A DNA stretch of 64,000 bases from Gammaproteobacteria bacterium (GTDB taxonomy: Bacteria > Pseudomonadota > Gammaproteobacteria > CAISUE01): assembly GCA_021156105.1 (NCBI GenBank), contig JAJNBD010000004.1, positions 124,001 to 188,000 of the forward strand, read 5' to 3'. A model generated the notes under the pieces. The model ran no database searches. It was given only the letters and a program-made list of their open reading frames with translations, and was not told where the DNA came from. Shown here piece after piece: positions 37,084-46,463 of this stretch (within the stretch, counting starts at the first letter, position 1; each line of letters starts with the position of its first letter). Position numbers and translations under genes: made by a program.

Positions 37084-37143
37084 CTGGCACGTCTTTCGCT
37101 TGTAAGGAAGGTATCGTTTATTTCGTTTAGCGAGAAAAACAAC

Positions 37144-38580
37144 ATGCCAAAAAGAGAAATTGATTATAATCAAATGTTTACGCTGGCCGTTAGCGCGTTT
37201 GGTGTATGGTTTGCGCTTGCGCTACAGATGGCGCACACAACAAGCTTGCTTAAATTTCTAGGTGTTAATTCCACACAATTATCGTTTATTTGGTTGGCGG
37301 GCCCTTGCACGGGTTTCCTTGTGCAGCCCATTATTGGTCAGTTAAGCGATTTTACTTGGACAAAATATGGCAAAAGAAACCCTTATATTTTTACCTTTGG
37401 TATCCTAGGCGCCATTTCGTTAGTGATATTAGCTTTTTCAACGAGTGTGTTTATGGCGGCTATTATGTTATGGATTTTCTTCTCCACGATTAATGGTGCA
37501 ATGGAAGGGATTCGTGCATTAACCAGTGATATGACACCAGACCCACAAAAGACATTAGCATTCTCTGTGCAGGCAGTAGCTTCTGGCGTTGCTTCAGGTG
37601 CAGCTGCGCTTTTGCCCTGGATATTTGAGCATATATTTAGTCATTCAACAGTTAATATGCATCAAGTTCCATGGAGTTTAAAGCTATCGTTATTAACAGG
37701 TGCTGTGGTGATTACCGTGTGTGTAGTTTGGCAAGTGCGAAGAACAAAAGAAAAAGCTAACATGCGTTTTTTATTATTGCGCGCTATTAAAAATCACTTG
37801 GTCAAAAAAACCCTCTCAACGTACAAACATTTTTTTCTAGATGCTTATCATAATATTGTTGATATGCCACCAGTGCTACGGCGACTTTCGATCGTACAAT
37901 TTTTTACCTGGGTTGGAATGTTTTGCATGATTATGTATTTTAGTTTATCACTGGCGCAACATGTTTATGGTTTGCCCACAACTGCTTCAGATACTACCAC
38001 CAATGCAACTTATTTAGGAATGCTAGAAAAAGGCATGGCTTGGTCTGGCGTGGCTTTTGGTGTTTATCAATTTTCTAGCGTATTTTATGTGTTGATTTTA
38101 CCTAAGCTAGCAGAAAAGTTTCATCAGGAATTTTTACATGCAGTAGCATTATTTTTAGGCGGCTTAGGCTTGGCTTTAACGTGTTTTATTAAAAATGAAT
38201 ATGCGATTTTATACTGTATGGTGCTAGTCGGGATTGCGACAGGTAGTGTGGTAACAATGCCTTATGTCATGGTAACGAGCCAAGTGCCTAAAAGCAAAGT
38301 TGGTGTTTATTTAGGCGTTCTTAATGTTACTGTGACTTTTCCACAGATTGTGACAAGTATTTTTTTGGGCCCGCTAACAGTTTACATCTTTAGAAATCAT
38401 GCGAATTTCACAGTTTTTTTAGGTTCAATATCAATATTTATTGCCGCCGCCATTATGCTCAAACAGCATAGAACTGCAGAAGTAGCGGCTGCAGAAGCTA
38501 TTCCGCAAACAAAGCTAGAAATGGTATACGCAAAAGTATCGCAATGGTTTGGAGGTCCAGGTTCTGAGGAAGACAAATAA
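37144..38580 (+). CDS. GPH/SLC45-like MFS sugar transporter
   Basis: 478 residues with twelve membrane helices. The N-terminal segment FALALQMAHTTSLLKFLGV, QPIIGQLSDFTWTKYGKRNPYI (the G-x-R-x-P loop between helices 2 and 3) and GAMEGIRALTSDMTP match GPH-type and SLC45-like sugar carriers. Substrate unknown, a sugar by family. I chose ATG 37144; longer starts would run through the REP-like palindrome. It ends in an acidic tail, and a hairpin follows at 38592-38617. Confidence 0.8.
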   Translation: MPKREIDYNQMFTLAVSAFGVWFALALQMAHTTSLLKFLGVNSTQLSFIWLAGPCTGFLVQPIIGQLSDFTWTKYGKRNPYIFTFGILGAISLVILAFSTSVFMAAIMLWIFFSTINGAMEGIRALTSDMTPDPQKTLAFSVQAVASGVASGAAALLPWIFEHIFSHSTVNMHQVPWSLKLSLLTGAVVITVCVVWQVRRTKEKANMRFLLLRAIKNHLVKKTLSTYKHFFLDAYHNIVDMPPVLRRLSIVQFFTWVGMFCMIMYFSLSLAQHVYGLPTTASDTTTNATYLGMLEKGMAWSGVAFGVYQFSSVFYVLILPKLAEKFHQEFLHAVALFLGGLGLALTCFIKNEYAILYCMVLVGIATGSVVTMPYVMVTSQVPKSKVGVYLGVLNVTVTFPQIVTSIFLGPLTVYIFRNHANFTVFLGSISIFIAAAIMLKQHRTAEVAAAEAIPQTKLEMVYAKVSQWFGGPGSEEDK

Positions 38581-38591
38581 AGCGGAGGTAA

Positions 38592-38617
38592 GGCGGCTTG
38601 ATCTGTAGCGAGCCGCC
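38592..38617. terminator. hairpin between convergent genes
   Basis: GGCGGCT (38592-38598) pairs with AGCCGCC (38611-38617) across 12 nt. It lies between the convergent transporter and DUF2383 genes and can serve both. There is no T run on the plus strand. Confidence 0.55.
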
Positions 38618-38625
38618 GCCAAAAA

Positions 38626-39063
38626 TTAAGTACTCGCAATAGCTTCAATCATTGTAAGGTTATTTTTTATTTCATTAAGCTGTTTTTGCAATAATTGCTT
38701 AACACTTTCAGGTAAATTTTGATTGAGGATTTGCTCATATTTATTAATTGTCGCATTTTCGCCAACTTTTACTTCTTCTACAATAGCTTGTGTATCGCCA
38801 TCGGTGAGCAAACTTTTAAGATCAATATAGGTGCGGTGCAGCACACCAGTAATTGAACCATTTCGCGTGGTGTTTTCTAAAGGTGTTGGAATAATTTGTT
38901 TGATATCAGCAATCATATTGGCACGTTTTTGCGCCATGTCTTGAAATAAATTTTTTAGCTTAATGTCAGATACCTCATCTGAGCATTCTTTATAACCATT
39001 GTGGCTATCATATAAGTAGGAAAGTAAATTATTTAAGGCATCGCTGGTTTGGTCGGTGGGCAT
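38626..39063 (-). CDS. DUF2383/PA2169-family four-helix bundle protein
   Basis: 145 residues, wholly helical and without a signal peptide. LNNLLSYLYDSHNGYKECSD and later VKVGENATINKYEQILN match the PA2169/DUF2383 family, related to ferritin-like bundles and often found in stress regulons. The conserved E..H-type pattern expected of a di-iron site is only partly seen, so metal binding is uncertain. I chose ATG 39063, 8 nt from GGAGA, over ATG 39069, which is too close to it. Confidence 0.8.
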   Translation of the reverse strand: MPTDQTSDALNNLLSYLYDSHNGYKECSDEVSDIKLKNLFQDMAQKRANMIADIKQIIPTPLENTTRNGSITGVLHRTYIDLKSLLTDGDTQAIVEEVKVGENATINKYEQILNQNLPESVKQLLQKQLNEIKNNLTMIEAIAST

Positions 39064-39140
39064 AATCATTCTCCAGAGGTTTTAGGAAAGATTAAGAATG
39101 AGTTTTGCAATATTTATGCCGGGATAACGTGCTATATCCT

Positions 39141-40280
39141 TTATAATCTTGCAGCTGGTGGAGCAGATTCTTGGCGATCGCCTAACAAGGGTTGATGTTC
39201 GTCAGGCGCCGTGTGCCGCCAAAAGCTAATGCGATTAATAAAACCTGACCATCTGCTTTTTGTTGATATATTGGTAGATAGTGATTCGCCGCGACAATAA
39301 TCATAGACTTTTACTGCTATCCGGGAAACAGCAGAAGCAGGTCCCGCAATCGCGGCAGAAACAGCGGCTTTAGCTAAATCAGAAACCAACCGAGGAAAAA
39401 TAAAATACTCTGTTAGTGTTTGAATATTAAACCCCACAAGGCCGGAGATTAGCGCATGCCAAAAAGGAACGGCAAACCAAAAACCAAAACGGGTTAAAGC
39501 GGGATAAGCAATCGCTGTGATACTTCTTAAGGCAAAAATTACCCAGTATTTATTATTACTTTCCCAAGCCGCTACCAGGTTCAGGCCGAAATTTAAAGCA
39601 GAAAAAATGAATCCTGCGACAAGTGCGTTATAAAAAAAGTTTCTGCTTAATTCTTTTCCATCAATTTTTACTTTTTCATAAAGGACGAGCCGCTGTTCTG
39701 GGCTTAAATCTAAATCGGGTTGGTTATCAAGGCCAGTTAACAACTCTTGAATTAAATCTTTTGCGTCAGTATTCTCTAGGCTTTCTTGAGAATCTTTAAG
39801 GTATTTTATAATGGCAACTCGTGTTAACTCTATGGTATGGCGTTTTGTAGAAACATTTTTGCCTATGCCAATGGCTAAGTTAACAATTGCAAAGCATAAG
39901 GATCCTGCTAAGCTTGCGCCATAAACTTCATAAAAGAGCTCCGCGGTTTTTGCTCTAATTAAAGACCCGACCATGCCTCCTGCAAAAGTTGAAGTAGAGT
40001 ATTCAATAACGGGCGCCAATACAAAGGACGGCCAGTGCTTTTCGATTAACGTATTGTGGCTGCGCTTCAGCGTCTCGTGAAAAAACTGGCTATGAATAAC
40101 TTGGCTAAGAATGTTTTTAGCAACTTTTTGCGGCTCACTTGGAATAATGGCTTGGTTTTCGCTAACGGTAGTGACCACAATTTGCGCAGCTTCACTAATC
40201 TCTGATTGGCTGCCTGCGTCAGCTTGATCCTCTGGGGTTATGGCATTTTCACCCGTGCCTGTTTTTTCGCCGAATTCCAT
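39141..40280 (-). CDS. membrane protein of unknown function
   Basis: 379 residues, not recognised. A polar, acidic N-terminal region of about 55 residues precedes a central part with several hydrophobic segments (about 95-120, 213-245, 265-300, with NALVAGFIFSALNFGLNLVAAW the clearest), and the protein ends in a Pro/Ala-rich tail. It has no signal peptide. This layout, acidic head, internal membrane segments and polar tail, is also seen in translocated effectors of Legionellales, but no secretion signal can be claimed. The start 40280 is preceded by GAGAGGAAA on the minus strand. Confidence 0.65.
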   Translation of the reverse strand: MEFGEKTGTGENAITPEDQADAGSQSEISEAAQIVVTTVSENQAIIPSEPQKVAKNILSQVIHSQFFHETLKRSHNTLIEKHWPSFVLAPVIEYSTSTFAGGMVGSLIRAKTAELFYEVYGASLAGSLCFAIVNLAIGIGKNVSTKRHTIELTRVAIIKYLKDSQESLENTDAKDLIQELLTGLDNQPDLDLSPEQRLVLYEKVKIDGKELSRNFFYNALVAGFIFSALNFGLNLVAAWESNNKYWVIFALRSITAIAYPALTRFGFWFAVPFWHALISGLVGFNIQTLTEYFIFPRLVSDLAKAAVSAAIAGPASAVSRIAVKVYDYCRGESLSTNISTKSRWSGFINRISFWRHTAPDEHQPLLGDRQESAPPAARL

Positions 40281-40401
40281 AAATACTTTCCTCTCATTTT
40301 CCTCTCTAATTTTCTGCAGGATTTATGCCAAAAGTCATTGTGGAGCTTGATTCTGTCTGGTGTAAGCTTCCTTGGTACGGAAGTTGCAAAAGCTTTTTAT
40401 T

Positions 40402-40959
40402 ATGAAAAATATTTCCGGCAAATTTTCAATTATTGTTGCAATTGCAGATCAAGGTGTCATTGGTTATAAAAATGCCACCCCTTGGCATATGCCTAAAGAT
40501 TTGCGCCGTTTTAGACAGTTAACAATAGGCAAGCCTATTGTTATGGGGCGTAAGACATATGAATCTATTGGTCATGCATTACCTGGCAGAACAAATATTA
40601 TTATGACAACGCAAAAAAATTTTATTGCCGAAGAATGCTTGATTGCTCATTCTTTTGATCAAGCGATAGAGTTGGCGGTTTCTTCAAATATGTATCAGGA
40701 GGTACAAGAGATCATGATTATTGGTGGCGCATCAATTTATGAACAATTTTTACCTCGCTGTGAAAACTTTTATCTTACGGTCATTCACAATAAATTTTTA
40801 GGTGATACTTTTTTTCCAGCCTGGGATCGTAGACAATGGCAAGTTATTGCTTGCGAAGCACATGAAGCGGATAATGAAAATCCATACGCTTATGAATTCA
40901 TTGATATGAAAAGAATTACCCAAGCAATCAACTCAGCAGAAGCTTTGAAGAATTGTTAA
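40402..40959 (+). CDS. folA: dihydrofolate reductase
   Basis: 185 residues, slightly longer than E. coli FolA (159). It reduces dihydrofolate with NADPH. The family segments SIIVAIADQGVIGYKNATPWHMPKDLRRFR (Met20 loop and substrate region), GKPIVMGRKTYESIG, LPGRTNIIMTT and IMIIGGASIYEQFLPRC are intact. ATG 40402 was chosen because its sequence starts the conserved first strand; upstream starts add unlike residues. The C-terminal 20 residues exceed the usual length and look variable. Confidence 0.92.
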   Translation: MKNISGKFSIIVAIADQGVIGYKNATPWHMPKDLRRFRQLTIGKPIVMGRKTYESIGHALPGRTNIIMTTQKNFIAEECLIAHSFDQAIELAVSSNMYQEVQEIMIIGGASIYEQFLPRCENFYLTVIHNKFLGDTFFPAWDRRQWQVIACEAHEADNENPYAYEFIDMKRITQAINSAEALKNC

Positions 40960-41099
40960 ACTGAATGGCGCGTTTATTGTCCAAAAATTTAAGCTAATTA
41001 AAAGTTTTGCTTCAGTCTGTGCTTTGTGGTGGGAGGAAAAATAAAAGCTATCTTACTCTAAAATTTGCGTTGAATCATTGCTCGCCATGAATCTTTTCC

Positions 41100-41345
41100 T
41101 TAGTATAAAGAAGGCGCCCGGTCTTTTGTGCCGCTAATACCTGCCTGTCTTGCGCAATGGGCGCAACAGTAATAATAAGGATCTGCTTCTACACCATGGC
41201 CGATAATTTTGCAGCCACAATGATTGCAACTTGGGGCAAGTTTATGAATAGCGCATTCAAAGCAATCAAAGTGATAGGTGTGTTCACCCATTTTGATTTC
41301 AATGAGCTTGTCATATTGATTGCCACACAAGTTGCATGCTGTCAT
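41100..41345 (-). CDS. small cysteine-rich zinc-binding protein
   Basis: 81 residues. Cysteine/histidine pairs are arranged as CNLCGNQY, HFDCFECAIH, CNHCGC and CCAHC, enough to bind two or more zinc ions in a LIM/zinc-ribbon-like manner. Function unknown; small proteins of this type act as zinc stores or regulatory adaptors. A strong ribosome binding site AGGAGGCG lies before the ATG. It is the last of a run of short minus-strand genes that look stress-related. Confidence 0.75.
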   Translation of the reverse strand: MTACNLCGNQYDKLIEIKMGEHTYHFDCFECAIHKLAPSCNHCGCKIIGHGVEADPYYYCCAHCARQAGISGTKDRAPSLY

Positions 41346-41356
41346 CGTTGCGCCTC

Positions 41357-41740
41357 CTAGGATTTTGAGATAAGTAGACCAATGACAATTCCTGTTAAGG
41401 CAGCAACGCCAAGCGTTGTAAATGGCCTATCGTGTGCAATTTTTTGATAGTCTTTAGCAATATCAAATGCGCGATCAGTGATGTTTTCTACCACATCTGA
41501 AATATTATTTGCCACTGATTTGATTTCATTACCTGAGATATCAAATCGGTTCAAAAATTTATCCCATTTCGCACGCGCTTTATCTTTGCTAATTCCATAT
41601 CGTTCCGTAAGCTTGCCAATAATCTGATCAGAATCACCTTCGCACTCAAGTAGATCGTCATCAGTTAATTTAGCCCAATGTTCTTTGACATGGCCTTTAA
41701 ATTGTTGCCAGTTACCTTGGATTTGTTCTTGATTAATCAT
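41357..41740 (-). CDS. CsbD-like and DUF883/ElaB-like fusion protein
   Basis: 127 residues combining two small stress families. Residues 1-55 match CsbD/YjbJ: QIQGNWQQFKGHVKEHWAKLTDDDL then GKLTERYGISKDKA. The remainder is a coiled amphipathic helix ending in a membrane segment, FTTLGVAALTGIVIGLLISKS, as in ElaB/YqjD (DUF883), which anchors to the inner membrane and can bind ribosomes. The fusion would place a CsbD domain at the membrane. GGAGG precedes the start. It belongs to a run of stress-type genes. Confidence 0.82.
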   Translation of the reverse strand: MINQEQIQGNWQQFKGHVKEHWAKLTDDDLLECEGDSDQIIGKLTERYGISKDKARAKWDKFLNRFDISGNEIKSVANNISDVVENITDRAFDIAKDYQKIAHDRPFTTLGVAALTGIVIGLLISKS

Positions 41741-41769
41741 AATTTCCTCCGAATGTTAAATTTTAAAAG

Positions 41770-41946
41770 CTACACTTCCACATAATCTTTTTTCTCTGGC
41801 CGGTCCAAAGGAGGATCCTTAATATTCGGATCTTCCTCTAACGGCTTGTCAGGCGGCGGCTCCCTGATTGGAGGTAATTCCCTTTCTGGTGCATCTGGGG
41901 GAATATCCTTGTTTTCTTTAGGAGTATGAACATTGTGTTCAACCAT
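41770..41946 (-). CDS. small proline-rich protein
   Basis: 58 residues, very rich in Pro, Glu, Asp and Lys (for example IPPDAPERELPPIREPP), without hydrophobic segments, so probably intrinsically disordered. It is not recognised. I chose ATG 41946, 8 nt after AAGGA; the ATG at 41955 directly abuts that site. It lies between the CBS-domain and CsbD-like genes on the same strand, separated by about 11 and 29 nt. It may be a small stress protein; no function can be assigned. Confidence 0.55.
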   Translation of the reverse strand: MVEHNVHTPKENKDIPPDAPERELPPIREPPPDKPLEEDPNIKDPPLDRPEKKDYVEV

Positions 41947-41957
41947 ATTTTTCATCC

Positions 41958-42386
41958 TTACCCTTTTTGTTTTTTAACGACTTCAGCTAAGCAATAAAGC
42001 TCATCAGCCATCAAGACAAATAAGTCGTCTAATGAAACAATACCGACAACCTTATTTTGCTCATTCACAATAGGCGCTCTGCGTACACCTTTATCTTTCA
42101 AAGCTTTTGTTGCTTCTTGAAGATTGAAGCTTTCTTTAATGGTCATAAGATCTTTAGTTACAATGTCTTTAACAGACGCTGATTTTGGATCAATACCATC
42201 TGCTAATAGATGCGTAACAATATCCCGATCCGTAAGCATTCCTACAGGGGTCAAGTCAGACTCTTTGTTTTTAACAACCACAATAGCCCCTACTTTATCT
42301 TTCTTCATGCATTCTGTTGCTTCAAACAAGGAAGCATCTTCAGAGACGCAGCTGACTTGGGTGGTAGCAAATTTACAAATGGACAT
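41958..42386 (-). CDS. CBS-domain pair protein
   Basis: 142 residues forming a Bateman pair of CBS domains: about 8-62 (VSEDASLFEATECMKKDKVGAIVVV) and 73-128 (TIKESFNLQEATKALKDKGVRRAPIV), each ending in a D-R-D-I or D-D-L-F-V pattern. Such modules sense adenine nucleotides. The protein is stand-alone, so it probably regulates another protein. The start follows GAGGAA on the minus strand. It heads a row of stress-type genes. Confidence 0.88.
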   Translation of the reverse strand: MSICKFATTQVSCVSEDASLFEATECMKKDKVGAIVVVKNKESDLTPVGMLTDRDIVTHLLADGIDPKSASVKDIVTKDLMTIKESFNLQEATKALKDKGVRRAPIVNEQNKVVGIVSLDDLFVLMADELYCLAEVVKKQKG

Positions 42387-42410
42387 ATTTTTTATTCCTC
42401 AATTAGCGTT

Positions 42411-42881
42411 TTAGTTAAAGTGAATGCCTTGCTCTTCCCAATATTTTTCGGTTTGTTTGGTATTTTCAAAACCAAGTTGCTTAACTGTTAAGTTACCTCT
42501 CATCTCTAAGCCAGAGTTGCTTTTAAATACACATTGACCCGCACCATCTTCAGAAGCAAAGGCATATAAAGTTTGCTCTGTATCTAAAGGTATCTCGCCG
42601 CCATTTACCCAAGATGTCTTACCACTGTGGTTATAGGCGTGAGGCTGAATAGCTTCATCATCTCGGCCTACAGCAATTTGATATTGGCAAACACTGTTTT
42701 GATTACATTCTTGCTTAATGGGAATAAATACCCCTTCGTAGCCAGGTCCAGCTACAGTTGTGGCATCCGTTGCCAGCTTTAATGCAGGGTTAGACCTATT
42801 ACAAATAAAATTACTTTCTGCATTAGCACAATTAATTAGCGTTGCTGCAATTAAAGCAGTGGTCAATATAGTGAGTTTCAT
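42411..42881 (-). CDS. exported protein of unknown function
   Basis: 156 residues. A signal peptide (about 1-21, ending ANA) precedes a domain with four mature cysteines (FICNRS, QECNQN, SVCQYQ and GQCVFK), suggesting two disulfides in the periplasm. It is not recognised. An AGGAGAAA site precedes the ATG. It sits just upstream of the CBS gene on the same strand (24 nt), so both may be one transcript. Its length is close to the exported proteins at 25702 and 60298, but I could not align them. Confidence 0.68.
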   Translation of the reverse strand: MKLTILTTALIAATLINCANAESNFICNRSNPALKLATDATTVAGPGYEGVFIPIKQECNQNSVCQYQIAVGRDDEAIQPHAYNHSGKTSWVNGGEIPLDTEQTLYAFASEDGAGQCVFKSNSGLEMRGNLTVKQLGFENTKQTEKYWEEQGIHFN

Positions 42882-43085
42882 AAATTTCTCCTAAAGATTG
42901 GTGACGATTATTTTTATAGAAGCAACTTATGTGCCAAAAGATTTTATAAATAATCTTGGCGTCGTTATTGCAAAATATTTAATCTGAAAAGAATAAAAAA
43001 TTTTTGCTGCAATTAAAGAAAAAACTACTCAGAGGAAAAAGTGGCGAACTCTTAAAATAAGCCAATGGTCATTGCTTAGTATTCA

Positions 43086-44081
43086 TCAATAATGATGTTC
43101 AGGATGAATAATTTTCCCTTTAAACACCCAATAAGCATAAGAGGTATAAGCAATAAGTAAGGGCAGAAGTATGCAAACGCCGACCAACATAAATTTTAGC
43201 GTGGTTGGTGGTGCGGCAGCTTGCCAAAAAGGCAATACTCTTGGCACGATATAAGGCCAAGCGCTAATACAAAAACCGATATAAGAAAAAATAAATAAAC
43301 TAATACTGAGTAAAAATGGCAGAATCTCATATTTTTTTTGTAAGAAATAAAAATTCAGCATGATGGCGATGCCAGTAAAAATAGGCAAAGGTGCAAGATA
43401 GAATAAGTTAGGTAGACTAAACCAGCGCAACGCGATCTCATGCTCCATTGCAGGCGTCCAGAGGCTGACGATGATTAAAAAAATGCTGACAGCAAGTAGA
43501 AAATATTTGGCTAATAAATACATTTTATTTTGCAGTTTTCTTTCAGTTTTAATGATAAGCCAAGTTGCGCCTAGCAAAGCATAGCCAGTAGCAACTGCAA
43601 CCCCTGTCATAATGCTAAAAGGTGTTAACCAATAGAAAACTGAAACTTGTAAGGGAAGCTGATAGCCATAACCTTGTACGAAAGTGCCCAAAATAGCGCC
43701 TTGTAAAAACGCAACCAGCATTGAGCTTATGCTAAAACAGCGGTCCCATAATTTTCGCTTCTGGCTTGCTTTAAAACGAAATTCAAAGGTTACGCCACGA
43801 AAAATTAAGGCAGCGAGCATTAAGACGATGGGGGTATATAAAGCAGGTAACAAGATGCTGTAGGCAAGTGGGAATGCGGCATATAAGACAGCTGCGCCAA
43901 ACACGAGCCATGTCTCATTTCCATCCCATAAGGGAATGATGCTGCTAATCATTAAGTCCCGCTGAAATTCTTCTGCAACAAAAGGCATGAGAATGCCAAT
44001 GCCTAAATCAAATCCATCTAAAATGACATACATAATAATGGCAAAAGACATAATCACCGCCCAAATTATTTCGAGGGTCAT
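43086..44081 (-). CDS. cydB: cytochrome bd-type (CIO) quinol oxidase subunit II
   Basis: 331 residues, length of the CioB type, with about eight membrane helices. YVILDGFDLGIGILMPFVAE and DGNETWLVFGAAVLYAAFPLAY are hallmarks of CydB. With subunit I it oxidises quinol and reduces O2 to water. It overlaps the subunit I gene by 4 nt (ATGA), and the two are translationally coupled. The short form is the cyanide-insensitive type; no cydX-like small gene is seen. Confidence 0.9.
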   Translation of the reverse strand: MTLEIIWAVIMSFAIIMYVILDGFDLGIGILMPFVAEEFQRDLMISSIIPLWDGNETWLVFGAAVLYAAFPLAYSILLPALYTPIVLMLAALIFRGVTFEFRFKASQKRKLWDRCFSISSMLVAFLQGAILGTFVQGYGYQLPLQVSVFYWLTPFSIMTGVAVATGYALLGATWLIIKTERKLQNKMYLLAKYFLLAVSIFLIIVSLWTPAMEHEIALRWFSLPNLFYLAPLPIFTGIAIMLNFYFLQKKYEILPFLLSISLFIFSYIGFCISAWPYIVPRVLPFWQAAAPPTTLKFMLVGVCILLPLLIAYTSYAYWVFKGKIIHPEHHY

Positions 44082-45445
44082 GAGATTTTTTCCCCCAAAT
44101 AAGAGAATGGCCCATGATTTTTTTCTTCTGCCCCTATAGTTTTTGGGCCTAGCCGAATAAGACGAAAAAGATAAAAAAGATAAAAGCTAAATACCAGGCC
44201 ATAGGCCAAGATAAATAAAATTAGCGATAGGATGACTTGCCTGGCGTCTAACGTAGAGGCGGCTTTTGACGTTCGCATTAAACCATAAATAACCCAAGGT
44301 TGGCGACCGGTTTCGGCTGTAATCCAACCCGCAAGCGTACTGACGAATCCTAGAGGGCTAATAATAAGACAAAGGTTGAAAAAACTTTTCTGAGTGAATA
44401 AAGTTTTTCGCCAACTTAACCATTGAGCGTATAGGGCGACAGCTAAATAAAAAAATCCAATGGCTAGCATAATACGAAACATGAAAAATACGGGCCATAC
44501 TAAGGGTCGATCTGCAGCTGGCACCGTTGTTAAGCCGATAAGTTCGCCATTTAAATGATGAGTATTTAATAAGCTGGCTGCATAAGGGATTTTAATGACA
44601 TAATGATTTTTTTCTTGTGTCTGATCTGGGATGGCAAAAACAATAAAGGGTGCAGATTTCTCTGTGCGCCATACGGCTTCCATTGCTGCTGTTTTTAGGG
44701 GTTGATATTCATGTATTTTAAGGCCAACAAGGTCACCTAATAAAATTTGTAGCGTGATAATTGGAAGCGCGGCAGCAAGCGAAAAGCGAAAACAAATTTT
44801 GGCAAATTCTTCATGTTGGTTTCTTATCAGATACCAAGCAGAAACGCCAGCAATGACAAAGCATGTTGTTACCCAAGAAGCCATCTCCATATGTAAAAAC
44901 CGCCAAACAAATGAAGGATTAAAAATGACTTGTCCCCAATCATTGACGCTAAATTTTCCTTCTACAATTTGATAGCCTGCAGGTGTTTGCATCCAAGAAT
45001 TAGCCGACATAATCCAAAAAGCAGAAATGCTTGTGCCAAGCGCAACAAGCAGCGTGGCAATAAAGTGGATTTTTGGATTGACGCGCTGCCAGCCAAATAA
45101 CATGATGCCTAAAAAACCGGCTTCAAGAAAAAAAGCGCTTAATACTTCATAAGCAAATAAAGGCCCAAGAATATTGCCAACTTGTGCGATTAAAGGTGCG
45201 AAATTTGTGCCTAATTCGTAGCCTAAGACAATGCCAGAAACGACCCCCATTCCAAATGTAAGCGCAAAGATTTTGGCCAAAAACTGGCTAATCTGGAGAT
45301 AAATGCCGCGTTGTGTTTTGAGCCAAATAGCTTCGCAAACGACAATAAACCATGCTAATCCTAAATTAAAACTAGGAAACAATATATGAAATCCAATGGT
45401 AAAACCAAACTGGATACGTGAAAGTAATACTGCTGTTAAAGGCAT
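44078..45445 (-). CDS. cydA: cytochrome bd-type (CIO) quinol oxidase subunit I
   Basis: 455 residues, shorter than E. coli CydA (522) and fitting the CioA type with a short Q loop. The haem-ligand region at the N-terminus ([17 protein letters not shown]) and the conserved [13 protein letters not shown] near the C-terminus are intact, as is YELGTNF. It carries the haems that reduce O2 and serves respiration under low oxygen or when haem-copper oxidases are blocked. It precedes subunit II on the same strand with a 4-nt overlap. The ribosome binding site upstream is weak. Confidence 0.9.
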   Translation of the reverse strand: MPLTAVLLSRIQFGFTIGFHILFPSFNLGLAWFIVVCEAIWLKTQRGIYLQISQFLAKIFALTFGMGVVSGIVLGYELGTNFAPLIAQVGNILGPLFAYEVLSAFFLEAGFLGIMLFGWQRVNPKIHFIATLLVALGTSISAFWIMSANSWMQTPAGYQIVEGKFSVNDWGQVIFNPSFVWRFLHMEMASWVTTCFVIAGVSAWYLIRNQHEEFAKICFRFSLAAALPIITLQILLGDLVGLKIHEYQPLKTAAMEAVWRTEKSAPFIVFAIPDQTQEKNHYVIKIPYAASLLNTHHLNGELIGLTTVPAADRPLVWPVFFMFRIMLAIGFFYLAVALYAQWLSWRKTLFTQKSFFNLCLIISPLGFVSTLAGWITAETGRQPWVIYGLMRTSKAASTLDARQVILSLILFILAYGLVFSFYLFYLFRLIRLGPKTIGAEEKNHGPFSYLGEKIS

Positions 45446-45474
45446 GATTTCTTAATGTTTATGCTTACGATTAT

Positions 45475-46335
45475 TTAACCGCCAATCATTTCGCCGCCAT
45501 TGGGATGCAGCACTTGACCGCTCATATAACTCGAATCTTTGCTAGCTAAAAAGACATAACAAGGTGCAATTTCTTTTGGTTCAGCAGGCCTTTGCATTGG
45601 CACTTGAGAACCAAATTTTTCAACCTTTTCTTCTGGGAACGAAGCGGGAATTAAGGGGGTCCAGATTGGGCCTGGCGCTACCCCATTAACCCGGATTTCT
45701 TTTTCTGCTAATACTAAAGATAATGATCTTGTAAAACTAACAATAGCTCCTTTTGTGGAAGCATAATCTATCAAGTGTTTGCTACCACGGTAAGCGGTTA
45801 CAGACGTACTATTGATAATCGTATCGCCGGCTTTAAGATGGTCAAGCGCGGCTTTGGAAAAATAAAACATTGAAAAAATATTCGTGCGAAATGTGCTTTC
45901 CAATTGCTCAACAGAAATTTGGCGGATATCTTCTGCGATGTGTTGCTCTGCTGCATTATTAACTAAAACATTAAGGCCACCGAGCTCATCGACAACTTTT
46001 TGTACACATTCAATACAAAATTTTTCTTCTTTAATATCCCCGCGCAGGAGAACGCAGCGACGGCCAATTTCTTCAATGCGTTTTTGTGTTTCTAGTGCAT
46101 CTTCATCTTCATTAAGGTAAACGATGCCAATATTGGCACCTTCTTTAGCAAAGGCAATTGCAACCGCTTTGCCAATACCGCTATCTCCACCAGTAATTAA
46201 CGCAACTTTATCTTGCAATTTTTGCGTACCGATATAATCATAATCTTCGACTTCTGGTTTGGGGTGCATTTCTTGTTCAATACCAGGCTGTTGGTCTTGG
46301 TGCTGTGGTGGCTTTAAATTTGTGGGTTGATTCAT
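45475..46335 (-). CDS. SDR-family oxidoreductase, YghA-like
   Basis: 286 residues from ATG 46335 (AAGG upstream); a longer frame start would run through a hairpin. After a polar leader rich in Pro/Gln (about 1-40), the classical SDR domain has TGGDSGIG, NNAA, a catalytic Ser in NSTSVTAYRG and Y-x-x-x-K as YASTKGA. The leader and GAPGPIWTPLIPASF match YghA-type NADP-dependent aldehyde reductases, often in general-stress regulons. Its substrate is unknown. The nearby cioAB, BON and CBS genes fit a stress setting. Confidence 0.87.
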   Translation of the reverse strand: MNQPTNLKPPQHQDQQPGIEQEMHPKPEVEDYDYIGTQKLQDKVALITGGDSGIGKAVAIAFAKEGANIGIVYLNEDEDALETQKRIEEIGRRCVLLRGDIKEEKFCIECVQKVVDELGGLNVLVNNAAEQHIAEDIRQISVEQLESTFRTNIFSMFYFSKAALDHLKAGDTIINSTSVTAYRGSKHLIDYASTKGAIVSFTRSLSLVLAEKEIRVNGVAPGPIWTPLIPASFPEEKVEKFGSQVPMQRPAEPKEIAPCYVFLASKDSSYMSGQVLHPNGGEMIGG

Positions 46336-46371
46336 GGACCTTGCTCCGTAAATTTTTGCAAACAAAGGTAA

Positions 46372-46390
46372 GCCCCGGTAGAACCGGGGC
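46372..46390 (-). terminator. GC-rich hairpin, probable terminator of the BON lipoprotein gene
   Basis: GCCCCGGT (46372-46379) pairs perfectly with ACCGGGGC (46383-46390) across a 3-nt loop. On the minus strand it lies about 75 nt after the BON lipoprotein stop and upstream of the SDR gene, followed by TTACCTTTG. It could also be a dispersed palindromic repeat. Confidence 0.5.
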
Positions 46391-46463
46391 AGCGGATATG
46401 CCAAGAAACACAAACAAGCCTATACTTGATGCATTTCAAGTTCTAGCAAAATAAAAAATGTCA

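Noticed and set aside
36965..37143. Longer start of the transporter gene at 37021
   Set aside because: The frame is open but would run straight through the REP-like palindrome and adds residues that do not look like the family's N-terminus; ATG 37144 fits better.
40206..40469. Small gene overlapping the folA start
   Set aside because: The open frame lies across the divergent promoter gap and into folA in another frame and shows no protein-like composition.
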